A stretch of DNA of 57,096 bases from Candidatus Competibacter sp. (GTDB lineage Bacteria > Pseudomonadota > Gammaproteobacteria > Competibacterales > Competibacteraceae). The stretch is from NCBI GenBank assembly GCA_029624815.1, contig JARSSH010000049.1:12346-69441 (forward strand), written 5' to 3'. The notes under the pieces were generated by a model. That model saw nothing but the letters and a program-made list of their open reading frames with translations, did not search any database and was not told where the DNA came from. A program made the translations under genes and the position numbers. This document shows positions 25,108-39,322 of the stretch, one piece after another; position 1 is the first letter of the stretch; every line of letters starts with the position of its first letter.

Positions 25108-27885
25108 CTACAAGGTGCGCTCCACCTGCACCCGCTCGAAGACTTCAATATGGTCTCCCTGGCGGATATCGTTATAGTTGCGCACGCCCACACCGCATTC
25201 GGTGCCGGCGCGCACTTCGCCGACATCGTCCTTGAATCGCCGCAAGGAATCCAGCGCGCCTTCGAAAATCACCACATTGCTGCGCAGAACCCGGATCGGG
25301 CTGTTGCGACGCACCACGCCATCCACCACCATACACCCGGCCACCACGCCAAACTTGGGCGAACGGAACACATCGCGCACCTCGGCCAAGCCGACGATCT
25401 CTTCCTTGAAGGTTGGCTTGAGCATGCCGACCATCGCGCGTTTTACGTCGTCGATCAGTTCGTAGATGATGCTGTAATAGTGCAGCTTCAACCCTTCCTC
25501 TTCGGCCAGCCGCTTGGCGACGCTGTCGGCGCGGACGTTGAAGCCGATGACGATGGCCTTGGAAGTCTTGGCCAGGTTGATGTCGGATTCGTTGATGCCG
25601 CCGACACCGCTGGCAATGATCTTGACCTGCACCTCGGTGGTGGACAATCGAGTCAGCGCGTCCACGATGGCTTCGGCGGAGCCCTGCACGTCGGCCTTGA
25701 GCACCACGTTAAGGATATTGATTTCCCCGGCCTCGAATTGCCGGGAAATACCGTCGATATCCATCACCGGCTTGCGGGTCTGTTCCTCACGGGCCTTGCC
25801 TTGGCGGAACAGCGCGATTTCGCGGGCCTTGCGCTCGTCGGCGACCGCGATGACGTCATCGCCCGCCTTGGGAGTACCGGACAGACCGAGCACTTCCACC
25901 GGAATCGAAGGGCCGGCTTCGCTCACGTTCTGCCCGGTTTCGTTGAGCATGGCCCGCACCCGGCCGTATTCGAGACCGCTCAGAATCACATCGCCCTTGC
26001 GTAAGGTTCCGTTCTGCACCAGCACGGTCGCCACCGGGCCGCGGCCCTTGTCCAGCCGCGATTCGATCACCACGCCCTTGGCCAAACCGTCCACCGGCGC
26101 ATGCAGTTCCAGCACTTCGGCCTGCACCAGAATCTGATCGAGCAGCTCGTCCACACCCGCCCCGCTTTTGGCGGATACATAGGTGAACAGAGTGTCGCCG
26201 CCCCATTCCTCGGAGATGACGCCCTGCGCCGACAATTCGCTCTTGACCCGTTCCGGATCGGCGCCGGATTTGTCCATCTTGTTGACCGCCACCACGATCG
26301 GCACCCCGGCGGCACGGGCATGGTGAACGGCTTCAATCGTTTGCGGCATCACGCCGTCGTCAGCCGCCACCACCAGCACCACGACGTCGGTGGCCTTGGC
26401 GCCGCGTGCGCGCATGGCGGTAAACGCGGCGTGACCCGGTGTGTCGAGAAAGGTGACCACGCCTTTGGGAGTACGCACATGGTACGCGCCGATGTGCTGG
26501 GTGATACCACCCGCTTCGCCGGCCGCAACCCGAGTTCGACGAATGTAATCGAGCAGCGAGGTCTTGCCATGATCCACATGACCCATGATAGTGACCACCG
26601 GCGGGCGTGGCATCGCTTCGCCGCCAGTCTCGGCGGTCAGTTCTTCCTCCAGCGCGTTTTCGTTAAGCAGCTTGTAGGTATGCCCCATCTCCTCGACAGC
26701 CAACGCGGCGGTTTCCTGGTCGATCATCTGGTTGATGGTGACCATCACCCCCATCTTCAGCAGCGTCTTGATGACTTCGGTGGCTTTGAGCGACATCTTC
26801 TGGGCCAGATCGATGACGCTGATGGTCTCGGGCAAGGCGACCTCGCGCACCATGGGCGCGGTGGGTTTGGCAAAGCCATGTCGCTGCAGCGGCGTGGGCG
26901 CGGCGGACTTCGTCCCCCTGCTCTTCCTAAGTTTGCGCCGGTCGGCCTTATTGGAGATTGCCTCCTTCGATTCGGCACGCCCGGGTGGGAACCGTTCCCC
27001 GCCACTCCCCGCCTCCCGACGCTGGCCCGGCGCACCGGCTCCGCTCTCGCCACGCGGTTTGTGCGTGCTCCGATCCGGCGCATCGGGACGCCTTCTGACC
27101 GCTCTTGGCTCCACTGTCGGCTCCAGCGGCTTCCCAGCTTTAAAGCCCCTCGCTGGCGCACCCGGTCCGGCGTGCCGCTCGATCTGGACCAATACCGGCG
27201 AGGTATTATCATCGGTCCGGAGGGCCGTTGTTTCAGCGGATTGGGGAGCGGCAACATGCTCCACCCGGCGGCGGGCTTCTTCCTCGGCTTGGCGGCGGGC
27301 TTCTTCCTCGGCTTGGCGGCGGGCTTCTTCCTCGGCTTGGCGGCGGGCCTCTTCCTCGGCTTGGCGACGGGCCTCTTCCTCGACCTCGAGTAAGCGACGG
27401 GTTTCCTCGTCCGATGGCCGCGGTTGCACCGTCGTCACCACCGATGGCTCAAGCCGCGCGTCGCTGGTTTCCTCCGCATGGCGGAGCCGTTCTTCCACTT
27501 CCGCTGCTGGCGCGAACGACTCGACCAGCACAGGCTCGCGCTGGCGGGAAGTGTCTTCCTCAGCCACACTGCGCTTAACATAGGTACGCTTTTTGCGCAC
27601 TTCAACGCTGACGGTTTTAATCTGCCCGCCGCCGCCGCCGGCCATCTTGATTTCGCTATGAGTTTTACGCTTGAGCGTGATCCGCTTGGGCTCGGCCGAT
27701 GCTCCCGGAGTCGGTCGGTTACCGTGGCTCTTGCGCAGGTGCGCCAATAGATCCATTTTCTGTTTTTCCGTAATCGTCACTTCCCCGCCGCTAACCGATA
27801 TACCGGCTTCAGCGAACTGTTCCAATAGGCGATCCACCGGTATGCCGACGACCGTTGCAAATTGCTTGACCGTTACATCCGTCAT
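25108..27885 (-). CDS. infB: Translation initiation factor IF-2
   Basis: The 925-aa GTPase has the N-terminal IF2 domain ([20 protein letters not shown]), a long charged linker, a second N domain ([20 protein letters not shown]), and the G domain: [14 protein letters not shown] (G1), [10 protein letters not shown] (G2), DTPGHAAF (G3), [10 protein letters not shown] (G4) and SAKSG (G5). It delivers fMet-tRNA to the 30S subunit. The linker holds a tandem repeat of an eight-residue unit (see 27263-27385). It lies between nusA and rbfA. An AT-rich ribosome-binding region is not conspicuous; ATG 27885 gives the family start. Confidence 0.97.
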   Translation of the reverse strand: MTDVTVKQFATVVGIPVDRLLEQFAEAGISVSGGEVTITEKQKMDLLAHLRKSHGNRPTPGASAEPKRITLKRKTHSEIKMAGGGGGQIKTVSVEVRKKRTYVKRSVAEEDTSRQREPVLVESFAPAAEVEERLRHAEETSDARLEPSVVTTVQPRPSDEETRRLLEVEEEARRQAEEEARRQAEEEARRQAEEEARRQAEEEARRRVEHVAAPQSAETTALRTDDNTSPVLVQIERHAGPGAPARGFKAGKPLEPTVEPRAVRRRPDAPDRSTHKPRGESGAGAPGQRREAGSGGERFPPGRAESKEAISNKADRRKLRKSRGTKSAAPTPLQRHGFAKPTAPMVREVALPETISVIDLAQKMSLKATEVIKTLLKMGVMVTINQMIDQETAALAVEEMGHTYKLLNENALEEELTAETGGEAMPRPPVVTIMGHVDHGKTSLLDYIRRTRVAAGEAGGITQHIGAYHVRTPKGVVTFLDTPGHAAFTAMRARGAKATDVVVLVVAADDGVMPQTIEAVHHARAAGVPIVVAVNKMDKSGADPERVKSELSAQGVISEEWGGDTLFTYVSAKSGAGVDELLDQILVQAEVLELHAPVDGLAKGVVIESRLDKGRGPVATVLVQNGTLRKGDVILSGLEYGRVRAMLNETGQNVSEAGPSIPVEVLGLSGTPKAGDDVIAVADERKAREIALFRQGKAREEQTRKPVMDIDGISRQFEAGEINILNVVLKADVQGSAEAIVDALTRLSTTEVQVKIIASGVGGINESDINLAKTSKAIVIGFNVRADSVAKRLAEEEGLKLHYYSIIYELIDDVKRAMVGMLKPTFKEEIVGLAEVRDVFRSPKFGVVAGCMVVDGVVRRNSPIRVLRSNVVIFEGALDSLRRFKDDVGEVRAGTECGVGVRNYNDIRQGDHIEVFERVQVERTL
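27263..27385 (-). repeat. 24-bp tandem repeat in the infB linker
   Basis: About five near-identical copies of a 24-bp unit encode the repeated peptide RRQAEEEA, ending in a diverged copy with RRRVEHVA. It forms a charged helical linker between the N-terminal domains of IF2. IF2 linkers vary widely between species in repeat number and this array would be prone to slippage. Confidence 0.85.
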
Positions 27886-27915
27886 TTACCACCCCCAGCC
27901 CAAGCTCGTTCCCGT

Positions 27916-29496
<1,581 letters not shown>

Positions 29497-29540
29497 GTCA
29501 TTCTGCCTCCCAGCTGGAGCCGCATGCTGTCATCCTGCCT

Positions 29541-29999
29541 TCAGAGTTGGGGTACCAGCCGAGCTTTCTCAATCCGCTCAAGCGGTATTTCCCATTCCTG
29601 CCCGTCGCTGCATGTAATCACCACGTCATCGCCGCGCATCCCAAGTAGGCGCCCGACCAGTTTCCGCCGCCCGTCCACCGGTTCTCCGAGCTGGATTCGA
29701 ACCATCGCGCCGGCAAAGCGCACAAAATGTTTGGCTTCGAACAGCGGACGGTCCAGCCCGGGCGAAGAGATCTCCAGGGTGTACGATCCACTGATTGGAT
29801 CCTCGACATCCAGCACACCGCTCAGTTGATGACTGACTCGCTGGCAGTCATCCAAAGTAATGGCGTTTTCACCGTCGATATAAACACGCAACAGCATGTT
29901 GGCCTGGCGCGGGTGGAATTCCACACCCACTAATTCATAGCCCATCGCTTCCACCGTGGCGGCCACTATCCGCCGGAGCATTTGAAAATCCTGGCGCAT
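29541..29999 (-). CDS. rimP: Ribosome maturation factor RimP
   Basis: The 152-aa protein shows the RimP pattern EAMGYELVGVEFHP, MLLRVYIDGENAITLDDCQ, DPISGSYTLEISSPGLDRPL and the C-terminal SH3-like domain with GRLLGMRGDDVVI. It is needed for 30S assembly. The ATG at 29999 gives the usual length; the longer open frame upstream lacks family similarity. It is the first protein gene of the rimP-nusA-infB-rbfA-truB-rpsO-pnp operon, with the tRNA-fMet gene and a terminator upstream. Confidence 0.95.
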   Translation of the reverse strand: MRQDFQMLRRIVAATVEAMGYELVGVEFHPRQANMLLRVYIDGENAITLDDCQRVSHQLSGVLDVEDPISGSYTLEISSPGLDRPLFEAKHFVRFAGAMVRIQLGEPVDGRRKLVGRLLGMRGDDVVITCSDGQEWEIPLERIEKARLVPQL

Positions 30000-30180
30000 C
30001 TCGATCACCAAATAAAAAGTGGGCCAGCGGCCCACTTTGTTCGCCCATCTGCTGGATCCCTCACGGCGCAAAAAACAAAAGCTGGGAAAACCCACCGTAT
30101 GTCCATGCGCGCCGTCTCCTCCATCGGCTTTCACCGACAGACGACGCCGTCAGGCATTCGCCTTACCGTAGCACACCCAA

Positions 30181-30201
30181 TATTATCGGTTCGGACGCAC
30201 C
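30181..30201. repeat. Copy 1 of a direct repeat flanking tRNA-fMet
   Basis: TATTAT and TTCGGACGCACC separated by three bases (CGG). The same two elements, one base apart, recur at 30434-30452, upstream of tRNA-fMet. This copy lies between the tRNA terminator and rimP. Function unknown; it may belong to the promoter region of rimP. Confidence 0.5.
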
Positions 30202-30216
30202 CTAAAACGGCCCCAT

Positions 30217-30238
30217 AAAAAAAGCCCTTGACGGGCTT
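30217..30238 (-). terminator. Intrinsic terminator after tRNA-fMet
   Basis: On the minus strand AAGCCC and GGGCTT form a 6-bp stem around GTCAA, followed by a run of seven T. It lies 11 bp downstream of the tRNA-fMet gene, so it should end or attenuate that transcript before rimP. Confidence 0.82.
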
Positions 30239-30248
30239 CCTTGGAATT

Positions 30249-30325
<77 letters not shown>

Positions 30326-30433
30326 TCAGAGTTAGTCAGCTTAGCATGAACACTTCGAGCTTTGCAAATATATTGACCCTGTCCGCGGGGCGATCACCCC
30401 ATATCGGCATAACAAATTGATCTTACCACCGGA

Positions 30434-30452
30434 TATTATTTTCGGACGCACC
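30434..30452. repeat. Copy 2 of a direct repeat flanking tRNA-fMet
   Basis: TATTAT, one base (T), then TTCGGACGCACC, matching the elements at 30181-30201. It lies about 110 bp upstream (minus strand) of tRNA-fMet in an AT-rich interval. The remainder of 30326-30536 holds no gene; a TTGCAA at 30362-30367 with CTAAGC 17 bp away is a weak candidate tRNA promoter. Confidence 0.5.
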
Positions 30453-30536
30453 ATGCCTTATTTTATTTCAACCAATTGATAACTATTAAGAAAAATACAT
30501 AGCGCGATTGCCCCGACTCTGTCTGGATTGCAGGGT

Positions 30537-31859
<1,323 letters not shown>

Positions 31860-32192
31860 TTGACCACTCGCAGATTCACCCTGTTCGCTGTTACGGCATT
31901 GACCCTGGCAGCTTGCGCAAGCGCCCCTGTGCAAGAGATGAGCGACGCCCGACAGGCTATTTGGTCAGCCGAGGCCAGCGGCGCGGCGCGGCGCTCGCCC
32001 GATACCTTGCAAGCGGCCTGGATTCTGTTGCAAAGAGCCCAAGCACATTTGGAAGCGGGCGCCTACGAAGATGCGCGCAGGTATGCCATGGACGCGCGCG
32101 ACGAAGCGATCAAGGCACGGGAGGACGCGGCACGCGATGCCGCGATTCGATCAGATTCCCCCCCAGACTCACCGCTCCACACGGAGCCCTGA
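31860..32192 (+). CDS. Small lipoprotein with DUF4398-like domain
   Basis: The 110-aa product starts at TTG 31860 and has a lipoprotein signal peptide (FTLFAVTALTLAACAS, lipobox LAAC with Cys about residue 19). The mature part is helical with the pattern SDARQAIWSAEASGA, then LQRAQAHLEAGAYEDARRYA, resembling DUF4398, a TPR-like outer-membrane lipoprotein domain. No Shine-Dalgarno is clear, so the start is uncertain. It is followed 14 bp later by the thioredoxin-like gene. Confidence 0.68.
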   Translation: MTTRRFTLFAVTALTLAACASAPVQEMSDARQAIWSAEASGAARRSPDTLQAAWILLQRAQAHLEAGAYEDARRYAMDARDEAIKAREDAARDAAIRSDSPPDSPLHTEP

Positions 32193-32206
32193 CAACCGAA
32201 CCCCCA

Positions 32207-32728
32207 ATGCCCGCCATCGCCCCATGTTGCGCTTACCGGCGCCGGATCGATTTTCGAGCGGCGCTGTTGATACTGGCATTGCTGGCGATAGGCCCGCCCG
32301 CCCGCGCGCAAGGTCCGAACTTCACTCTGCCCGGCGTAGATGGCCAGCCGGTACGATTGGCCGATTTCCATGGCCGGTGGGTCATCGTCAATTTCTGGGC
32401 GACATGGTGCACGCCCTGCTTGCTGGAACTGCCGGAATTGCAGGCTTTTCACGATCAGCGCCACAAACACGCCATAGTGGTCGGCGTCAATTTCGAGGAT
32501 ATCGCCCCCTCCGAAATCCGCGCCTTTGTCGAACGGCTGGCCATCACCTTCCCCGTGGCGCTGAGCGGCGGCGAACCTTTGCCCGGATTCGAGCTGAAGG
32601 GCTTGCCCACCACGTTCCTGATTTCACCCGACGGGCAACTCGCCGACACCCACTTGGGTACCGTAAACGCCGCCATGCTGACAAAACGGTTGGCCGAACT
32701 GCAATCGGCCGGCGATTCGTCCCGTTAG
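32207..32728 (+). CDS. TlpA/ResA-type periplasmic thioredoxin
   Basis: The 173-aa protein has a signal sequence or anchor (FRAALLILALLAIGPPARA) and a thioredoxin domain with the redox motif WCTPC in VNFWATWCTPCLLELPEL, and the cis-proline loop KGLPTTFLISPDG. Such proteins reduce disulphides in the periplasm, often for cytochrome c maturation. ATG 32207 gives the natural signal peptide; the longer open frame upstream overlaps the lipoprotein gene. No ccm genes are nearby. Confidence 0.88.
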   Translation: MPAIAPCCAYRRRIDFRAALLILALLAIGPPARAQGPNFTLPGVDGQPVRLADFHGRWVIVNFWATWCTPCLLELPELQAFHDQRHKHAIVVGVNFEDIAPSEIRAFVERLAITFPVALSGGEPLPGFELKGLPTTFLISPDGQLADTHLGTVNAAMLTKRLAELQSAGDSSR

Positions 32729-32751
32729 ACCGGTTCGAGAGGAAAAACACC

Positions 32752-33024
32752 TTGAAAACCCTGTGCCTCCGCTGCTACGTGACCGGCCGCGTTCAGGGCG
32801 TTGGCTTCCGCTACGCCACCGCCGAAAAAGCCCTGGGGTTGGGCGTCAACGGTTACGTGCGCAACCTGCCGGACCGACGGGTGGAAGTATTGGCCTGCGG
32901 GGATGAAAAAGCGGTTATCGCCTTACGCAACTGGTTGTGGCAGGGCCCCCACCTCGCCCGAGTCGCTGACGTTCGCTGCGAAACATTGCCCTATCAGGAT
33001 ATTCGCGATTTTCGGATCGACTAG
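32752..33024 (+). CDS. acyP: Acylphosphatase
   Basis: The 90-aa protein has the family signature GRVQGVGFRYATAEKALGLG with the catalytic arginine (FR) and the asparagine in GYVRNLPDRRVEV. It hydrolyses acyl phosphates. The start is a TTG at 32752 with GAGAGG upstream; no ATG gives the full domain. It follows the thioredoxin-like gene by 23 bp and borders the DnaA-box region. Confidence 0.9.
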   Translation: MKTLCLRCYVTGRVQGVGFRYATAEKALGLGVNGYVRNLPDRRVEVLACGDEKAVIALRNWLWQGPHLARVADVRCETLPYQDIRDFRID

Positions 33025-33033
33025 ACCGGAAAC

Positions 33034-33279
33034 GATTTTTTATTTTAAGAGAGCTTGACTTATCCACAGGCGTATGCACTTTCTTTCCTTGGTGATTTTC
33101 GCCCGCCGCGTTAGGGCAAATTTCTTGCCAAATCATAATTAACAATATAACTTTATGATAATAAAACAAATATTAAATGATTAAAAAGTCATCAAATCGT
33201 CATTCTTCTATTCGCGACACGGAGTTACGCGCATCGGACGAAAGTTATCCACAGAGTTATCCACAGGTTCTGTGGATAA
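33034..33279. other. DnaA-box cluster with AT-rich core, candidate replication origin
   Basis: Four perfect DnaA boxes (TTATCCACA) occur: plus strand at 33060-33068, 33245-33253 and 33257-33265, and minus strand at 33271-33279. Between the first and second lies a markedly AT-rich stretch (about 33134-33205), and GATTTTTTATTTT at 33034-33046 resembles the 13-mers of the E. coli unwinding element. No gene lies in 33025-33313. This is the composition of an oriC, or of a DnaA-titrating or reactivating site. Most genes to the left run leftward and many to the right run rightward, as expected around an origin. dnaA, dnaN and gidA are not in the window. Confidence 0.6.
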
Positions 33280-33313
33280 CGTCCGAATCACTCCCTCGGC
33301 GCACTCGACCGAT

Positions 33314-35032
33314 CTAGCGCTGTTCCACCGCCAACCGCTCCCGCAACCAGCCGAGCAGATCCGCTCGCGCCACTTGCGTGTGATCCGGATCGCGCCGACC
33401 ACGGTACTCCACCCGACCGATGGCCAGATTGCGTTCGCCGACCACCACGCGATGCGGGATGCCGATCAACTCCATGTCGGCGAACATCACGCCGGGACGG
33501 GCGTCGCGGTCGTCCAGCAAGACCTCAATGCCCGCGGCCACCAGTTCCCGATACAGCGCCTCGGTGGTTTCGCGCACCGCCGCCGAGCGCGCCGCGCCGA
33601 TCGGCAGCAGCGCCACCTGGAACGGGGCCATCGCCGCCGGCCAGACGATGCCGCGCTCGTCGTGGTTCTGCTCGATGGCCGCCGCCACCACTCGCGACAC
33701 GCCGATACCGTAGCAACCCATGGCGACGGTGACCGGCTGACCATCCTCGCCGAGCACCTCGGCCTGCATGGCGGCGCTGTACTTGCGGCCAAGCTGGAAA
33801 ATATGGCCGACCTCGATGCCGCGAGCAACGGCCAGCGTACCTTGTTCGTCGGGACTGGGATCGCCCTGAACCACGCTACGAATATCGGCGATCAGCGGTT
33901 CCGGGCAATCGCGGCCGAAGTTGACGCCGGTCAGGTGCCAGTCGTCCTGGTTCGCGCCGGCCACCATATTGGCCATGTTCGCCACGCTGCGATCGGCGAT
34001 CACCGTACCGTCGAAACCGACCGCGCCGAGCGAGCCGGGACTGGCGCCAAATGCCGCCCGGATCGCCTCGGGACTGGCGAAAGCCAGCGGAGCCTTGACC
34101 TGTGGCAGCTTTTCGGCCTTGATCGCATTCACGTCGTGGTCGCCGCGCACCAGCAGCAGCACCGGCTGCCCGTCCTCACCTTCGACCACCACCGCCTTCA
34201 CTGTCCGCTCGGCGGGAACTTTAAGGAAATCACACAGTTCAGCAATGGTCTTGACACCAGGCGTATGGACGCGCGTCAGGGTTTCGGCCGGCGCCGGGCG
34301 CTCGCCGGGCGGAGCCATCGCTTCGGCCAGTTCGACGTTGGCGGCATAGTCGCTGCCGTCGGAAAAGGCGATGGCGTCCTCGCCGGATTCGGCCAACACA
34401 TGAAATTCGTGGGAATGCGCGCCGCCGATGCTGCCGGTATCGGCCAGCACCGCGCGAAACCGCAGCCCCAATCGGGTGAAGATGCGCGAGTAGGCGTCGT
34501 ACATCCGCTCATAGGTTTCCTGTAGCGAGGTCGGGTCCAGATGAAAGGAATAAGCATCCTTCATCAGGAACTCGCGGGCTCGCATCACCCCGAAGCGCGG
34601 CCTGACCTCGTCGCGGAATTTGGTCTGGATTTGGTAGAAGTTGACCGGTAGTTGCTTGTAACTCTTGATCTCGCGGCGAAATAGATCGGTGACCACCTCC
34701 TCGTGGGTCGGACCGAAGCAGAAATCGCGTTCGTGGCGATCCTTGATCCGCAGCAGTTCCGGGCCGTATTTCCGCCAGCGACCGGATTCCTGCCACAATT
34801 CGGCGGGTTGGACGGCGGGCATGGACAATTCCAGCGCGCCGGCCCGGTTCATTTCCTCGCGCACCACCGCCTCGGTCTTGCGCAGCACGCGCAGGCCCAA
34901 CGGCAACCAAGTGTAGATACCGGCGGCGAGCTTGCGAATCAGGCCTGCTCGCAACATGAGCTGATGGCTAACCACCTCGGCGTCGGCCGGGGTTTCCTTG
35001 ACGGTGAACAACGGAAAACGGGATACGCGCAT
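33314..35032 (-). CDS. proS: Prolyl-tRNA synthetase
   Basis: The 572-aa class II synthetase shows [20 protein letters not shown] at the start, motif 1 ([15 protein letters not shown]), motif 2 ([21 protein letters not shown]), the editing INS domain in the middle, motif 3 ([17 protein letters not shown]) and the C-terminal anticodon domain. Length and the INS insertion are those of the bacterial long form, which hydrolyses Ala-tRNA-Pro. It is transcribed toward the DnaA-box region. The gap to the DUF4124 gene upstream is 27 bp. Confidence 0.97.
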   Translation of the reverse strand: MRVSRFPLFTVKETPADAEVVSHQLMLRAGLIRKLAAGIYTWLPLGLRVLRKTEAVVREEMNRAGALELSMPAVQPAELWQESGRWRKYGPELLRIKDRHERDFCFGPTHEEVVTDLFRREIKSYKQLPVNFYQIQTKFRDEVRPRFGVMRAREFLMKDAYSFHLDPTSLQETYERMYDAYSRIFTRLGLRFRAVLADTGSIGGAHSHEFHVLAESGEDAIAFSDGSDYAANVELAEAMAPPGERPAPAETLTRVHTPGVKTIAELCDFLKVPAERTVKAVVVEGEDGQPVLLLVRGDHDVNAIKAEKLPQVKAPLAFASPEAIRAAFGASPGSLGAVGFDGTVIADRSVANMANMVAGANQDDWHLTGVNFGRDCPEPLIADIRSVVQGDPSPDEQGTLAVARGIEVGHIFQLGRKYSAAMQAEVLGEDGQPVTVAMGCYGIGVSRVVAAAIEQNHDERGIVWPAAMAPFQVALLPIGAARSAAVRETTEALYRELVAAGIEVLLDDRDARPGVMFADMELIGIPHRVVVGERNLAIGRVEYRGRRDPDHTQVARADLLGWLRERLAVEQR

Positions 35033-35059
35033 GAATCGGCCTTGTGGTGAGTCGATGGA

Positions 35060-35530
35060 TCAGGGGTTGCAGAAATAATCCTGGTCTTTTCGAGCTTTTT
35101 GCAATTCGGCCTCGCGCTGCTGGGCGTCGAGCGCCACTTTGTTGCCCTGAGCATCGGTCTTGACCACCGGCCGGTCGCTTTGCAGCGTCTCCACGTTTTT
35201 CTTGGCGACCTCGCAATTCTTGGCGCGTAAATCCCCCTCTTTCCGTGCCTGTTCCTGCTGCTGCTGCTGTACCTTGGCTTCTTCCTCGGCCAATTTTTTG
35301 GCCAATTCCTCCTGTTCCTTGGCCAAATCGCGGGCTTGAGCGTTTTCCTGTCCGAAACCGGCGGGCTTACGCACCGTCTCATAGGTGACCCCAGCCGGCG
35401 GCGGCAGTTCGGAATACTTTATCTGCCCCCGCTCGTCGTTCCACTTGTAGATGAACTGCTGGGCCTGCCCCGTGGCGGCCACCCCGCAGCCAACCAACAC
35501 CAACACCAACAACAGCATTCGTTTCGACAT
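35060..35530 (-). CDS. DUF4124-domain periplasmic protein
   Basis: The 156-aa protein has a signal peptide (MLLLVLVLVGCGVAATGQAQ, with a possible VGC lipobox) and the DUF4124 motif FIYKWNDERGQIKYSELPPP. A charged coiled coil follows (EQEELAKKLAEEEAKVQQQQ), then a C-terminal CNP. The function of DUF4124 is unknown; such proteins are common in gammaproteobacterial envelopes. GGAGGCTGT precedes ATG 35530. It may be cotranscribed with proS. Confidence 0.8.
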   Translation of the reverse strand: MSKRMLLLVLVLVGCGVAATGQAQQFIYKWNDERGQIKYSELPPPAGVTYETVRKPAGFGQENAQARDLAKEQEELAKKLAEEEAKVQQQQQEQARKEGDLRAKNCEVAKKNVETLQSDRPVVKTDAQGNKVALDAQQREAELQKARKDQDYFCNP

Positions 35531-35868
35531 ACAGCCTCCAATCGACCCTGGGATTGCCGGAGAGGCAACAGCACGCCGGGCGCCCGGCATTCCGTGCCCA
35601 TTCCCCGACCACGGCGAATTTTGCTCGAAAATAAAGTTTATGTAGTATAAGCGGCTCGCAAGACCCGCGCCCAGCGCGTACCGGCGGCTTTCATGACGGG
35701 TTGCGCCCGTCGGGCGTCACCCCTTCCGCGCAGCGGTCACCCCGCCTTGTCGCGGACCCGGCACACCACTCACGGACCCGGCCATGATACGCCCGTACTG
35801 CGGCGAAAGAATGGTTTTGCTGCCTTGCCTGTCTCTTAACCCCGATTCGCCATGAGGAGTGAACGCTT
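35531..35868. other. Intergenic region between DUF4124 gene and ilvB
   Basis: No gene is apparent in 338 bp. A TATACT -10-like element lies on the minus strand at 35649-35644 and could serve the DUF4124 gene, without a good -35. A GC-rich hairpin (GACGGG/CCCGTC, about 35695-35712) has no T-run. I found no Ile/Val/Leu-rich leader peptide, so ilv attenuation is not supported. GAGGAG at 35852-35857 is the ilvB ribosome site. Confidence 0.5.
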
Positions 35869-37610
35869 ATGGATCTCATTACGGGTGCTGAAATTCTCGT
35901 CCGTTGTCTCAAGGAAGAAGGCGTCGAATGCATGTTCGGTTATCCGGGCGGCGCCGTGCTTCACATCTATGACGCCCTGTACGCCCAGGACCACATCAAG
36001 CATGTGCTGGTCCGTCACGAACAGGCCGCCGTCCACGCCGCCGAAGGGTACGCCCGCGCCAGCGGCAAAACCGGCGTGGTGCTGGTCACCTCCGGCCCCG
36101 GCGTCACCAACGCCGTCACCGGCATCGCCGACGCCTACATGGATTCCATCCCACTGGTGGTGTTTTCCGGGCAGGTGCCCACGGCGCTGATCGGCAACGA
36201 CGCTTTTCAGGAAGTCGACGCGGTCGGCATTACCCGGCCTTGCGTCAAGCATAATTTCCTGGTCAGGGACATCAAGAATCTGGCCGAAACCATTAAGAAA
36301 GCCTTCTATATCGCCAGCACCGGCCGCCCCGGCCCGGTCTTGATCGACCTGCCGAAGGACATCACCATCGGCAAGGCCGAGTTTCATTATCCCAAGAAGA
36401 TCAAGCTGCGCTCCTACAATCCGACGGTCAAGGGCCACGCCGGGCAGATCCGCAAGGCGGTGGATCTGATTCTGTCCGCCAAGCGGCCGGTGATTTATAC
36501 CGGCGGCGGCGTGATCCTGAGCGAAGGGTCGCCGGAATTGGTCGAACTCACCCAACTGCTAGGCTATCCGATCACCAACACGCTGATGGGATTGGGCGCC
36601 TATCCGGCCACCGACCGGCAGTTCATCGGCATGTTGGGCATGCACGGCACCTACGAAGCCAACATGGCGATGCATCACTGCGACGTACTGATCGCCATCG
36701 GCGCCCGCTTTGACGACCGGGTGACCGGCAAGATCGACAAGTTCTGCCCGGAAGCCAAGATCGTGCATGTGGACATCGACCCGTCGTCGATCTCCAAGAA
36801 CGTCCAGGTCGATATTCCCATCGTCGGCTCGGTGCCGAGCGTGCTGCGCGGCATGATCAACGTCGTCCGCGACGAAAAGCTCAAGCCCGACGCCGAGGCG
36901 CTGGACCGCTGGTGGCGACAGATCGACGAGTGGCGGGCCATGAAGTCGCTGAGCTACCGCCAAAGCGACGAGGTGATCAAGCCGCAGTACGTGATTCAGA
37001 AGCTGTACGAGGTGACCGAAGGCAAGGCCATCGTCACATCCGATGTCGGTCAGCACCAGATGTGGGCGGCTCAGTATTATCTGTTCGACCGACCCCGGCA
37101 ATGGATCAACTCCGGCGGTCTCGGCACCATGGGTTTCGGCCTGCCGGCGGCGATGGGCGCCAAGCTGGCCTTCCCCGATCAAGACGTGGCCTGCGTGACC
37201 GGCGACGGCAGCATCCAGATGATGTTGCAGGAACTGTCGACCATGAAGCAGTACTACACGCCGGTCAAGATCGTGAACCTGAACAACGGCTACCTCGGCA
37301 TGGTGCGGCAATGGCAGGAGTTCTTCTACCAGAAACGCTATAGCATGACCTACCTGGAAGCATTGCCGAATTTCGTCATGCTGGCCGAGGCTTACGGCCA
37401 TGTCGGCATGCGCATCGAGAAACCGGGCGATGTGGAAGGCGCGCTGCGCGAGGCTTTTGCCATGAAGGATCGCACGGTGTTTCTGGACTTTATTACCGAT
37501 CAGGGCGAGAACGTGTTCCCGATGATCCCCTCGGGGGGCGGCCAAAACGAAATGCTGCTGGCCGAACGCGACGAAATGGTCTCGACTCACGACGAAGGCA
37601 TGGTGCTGCT

Positions 37611-37614
<4 letters not shown>
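35869..37614 (+). CDS. ilvB: Acetolactate synthase large subunit
   Basis: The 581-aa thiamine-diphosphate enzyme has the N-terminal domain with the catalytic glutamate (RHEQAAVHAAEGYAR), the central FAD-binding domain, and the C-terminal TPP motif GDGSIQMMLQEL ending in NNGYLGMVRQWQ. It condenses pyruvate to acetolactate or with 2-oxobutyrate, the first common step to valine, leucine and isoleucine. It overlaps the small-subunit gene by four bases, and ilvC follows, giving ilvB-ilvN-ilvC. Confidence 0.96.
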
Positions 37615-39207
<1,593 letters not shown>

Positions 39208-39322
39208 GGTCATACGTCGAGGGTAGGGCGTGGCTTTCCAATTTGCTCGCGCCCTGCTTTTATTTGGTGAGAAATTCCTTACCCCACGGCTTGATGAGTA
39301 TGGATACCATAACCAGCAAACC

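Noticed and set aside
35531-35868. Attenuator or Ile/Val/Leu leader peptide before ilvB
   Set aside because: No short frame rich in branched-chain codons and no terminator-like hairpin with a T-run was found.
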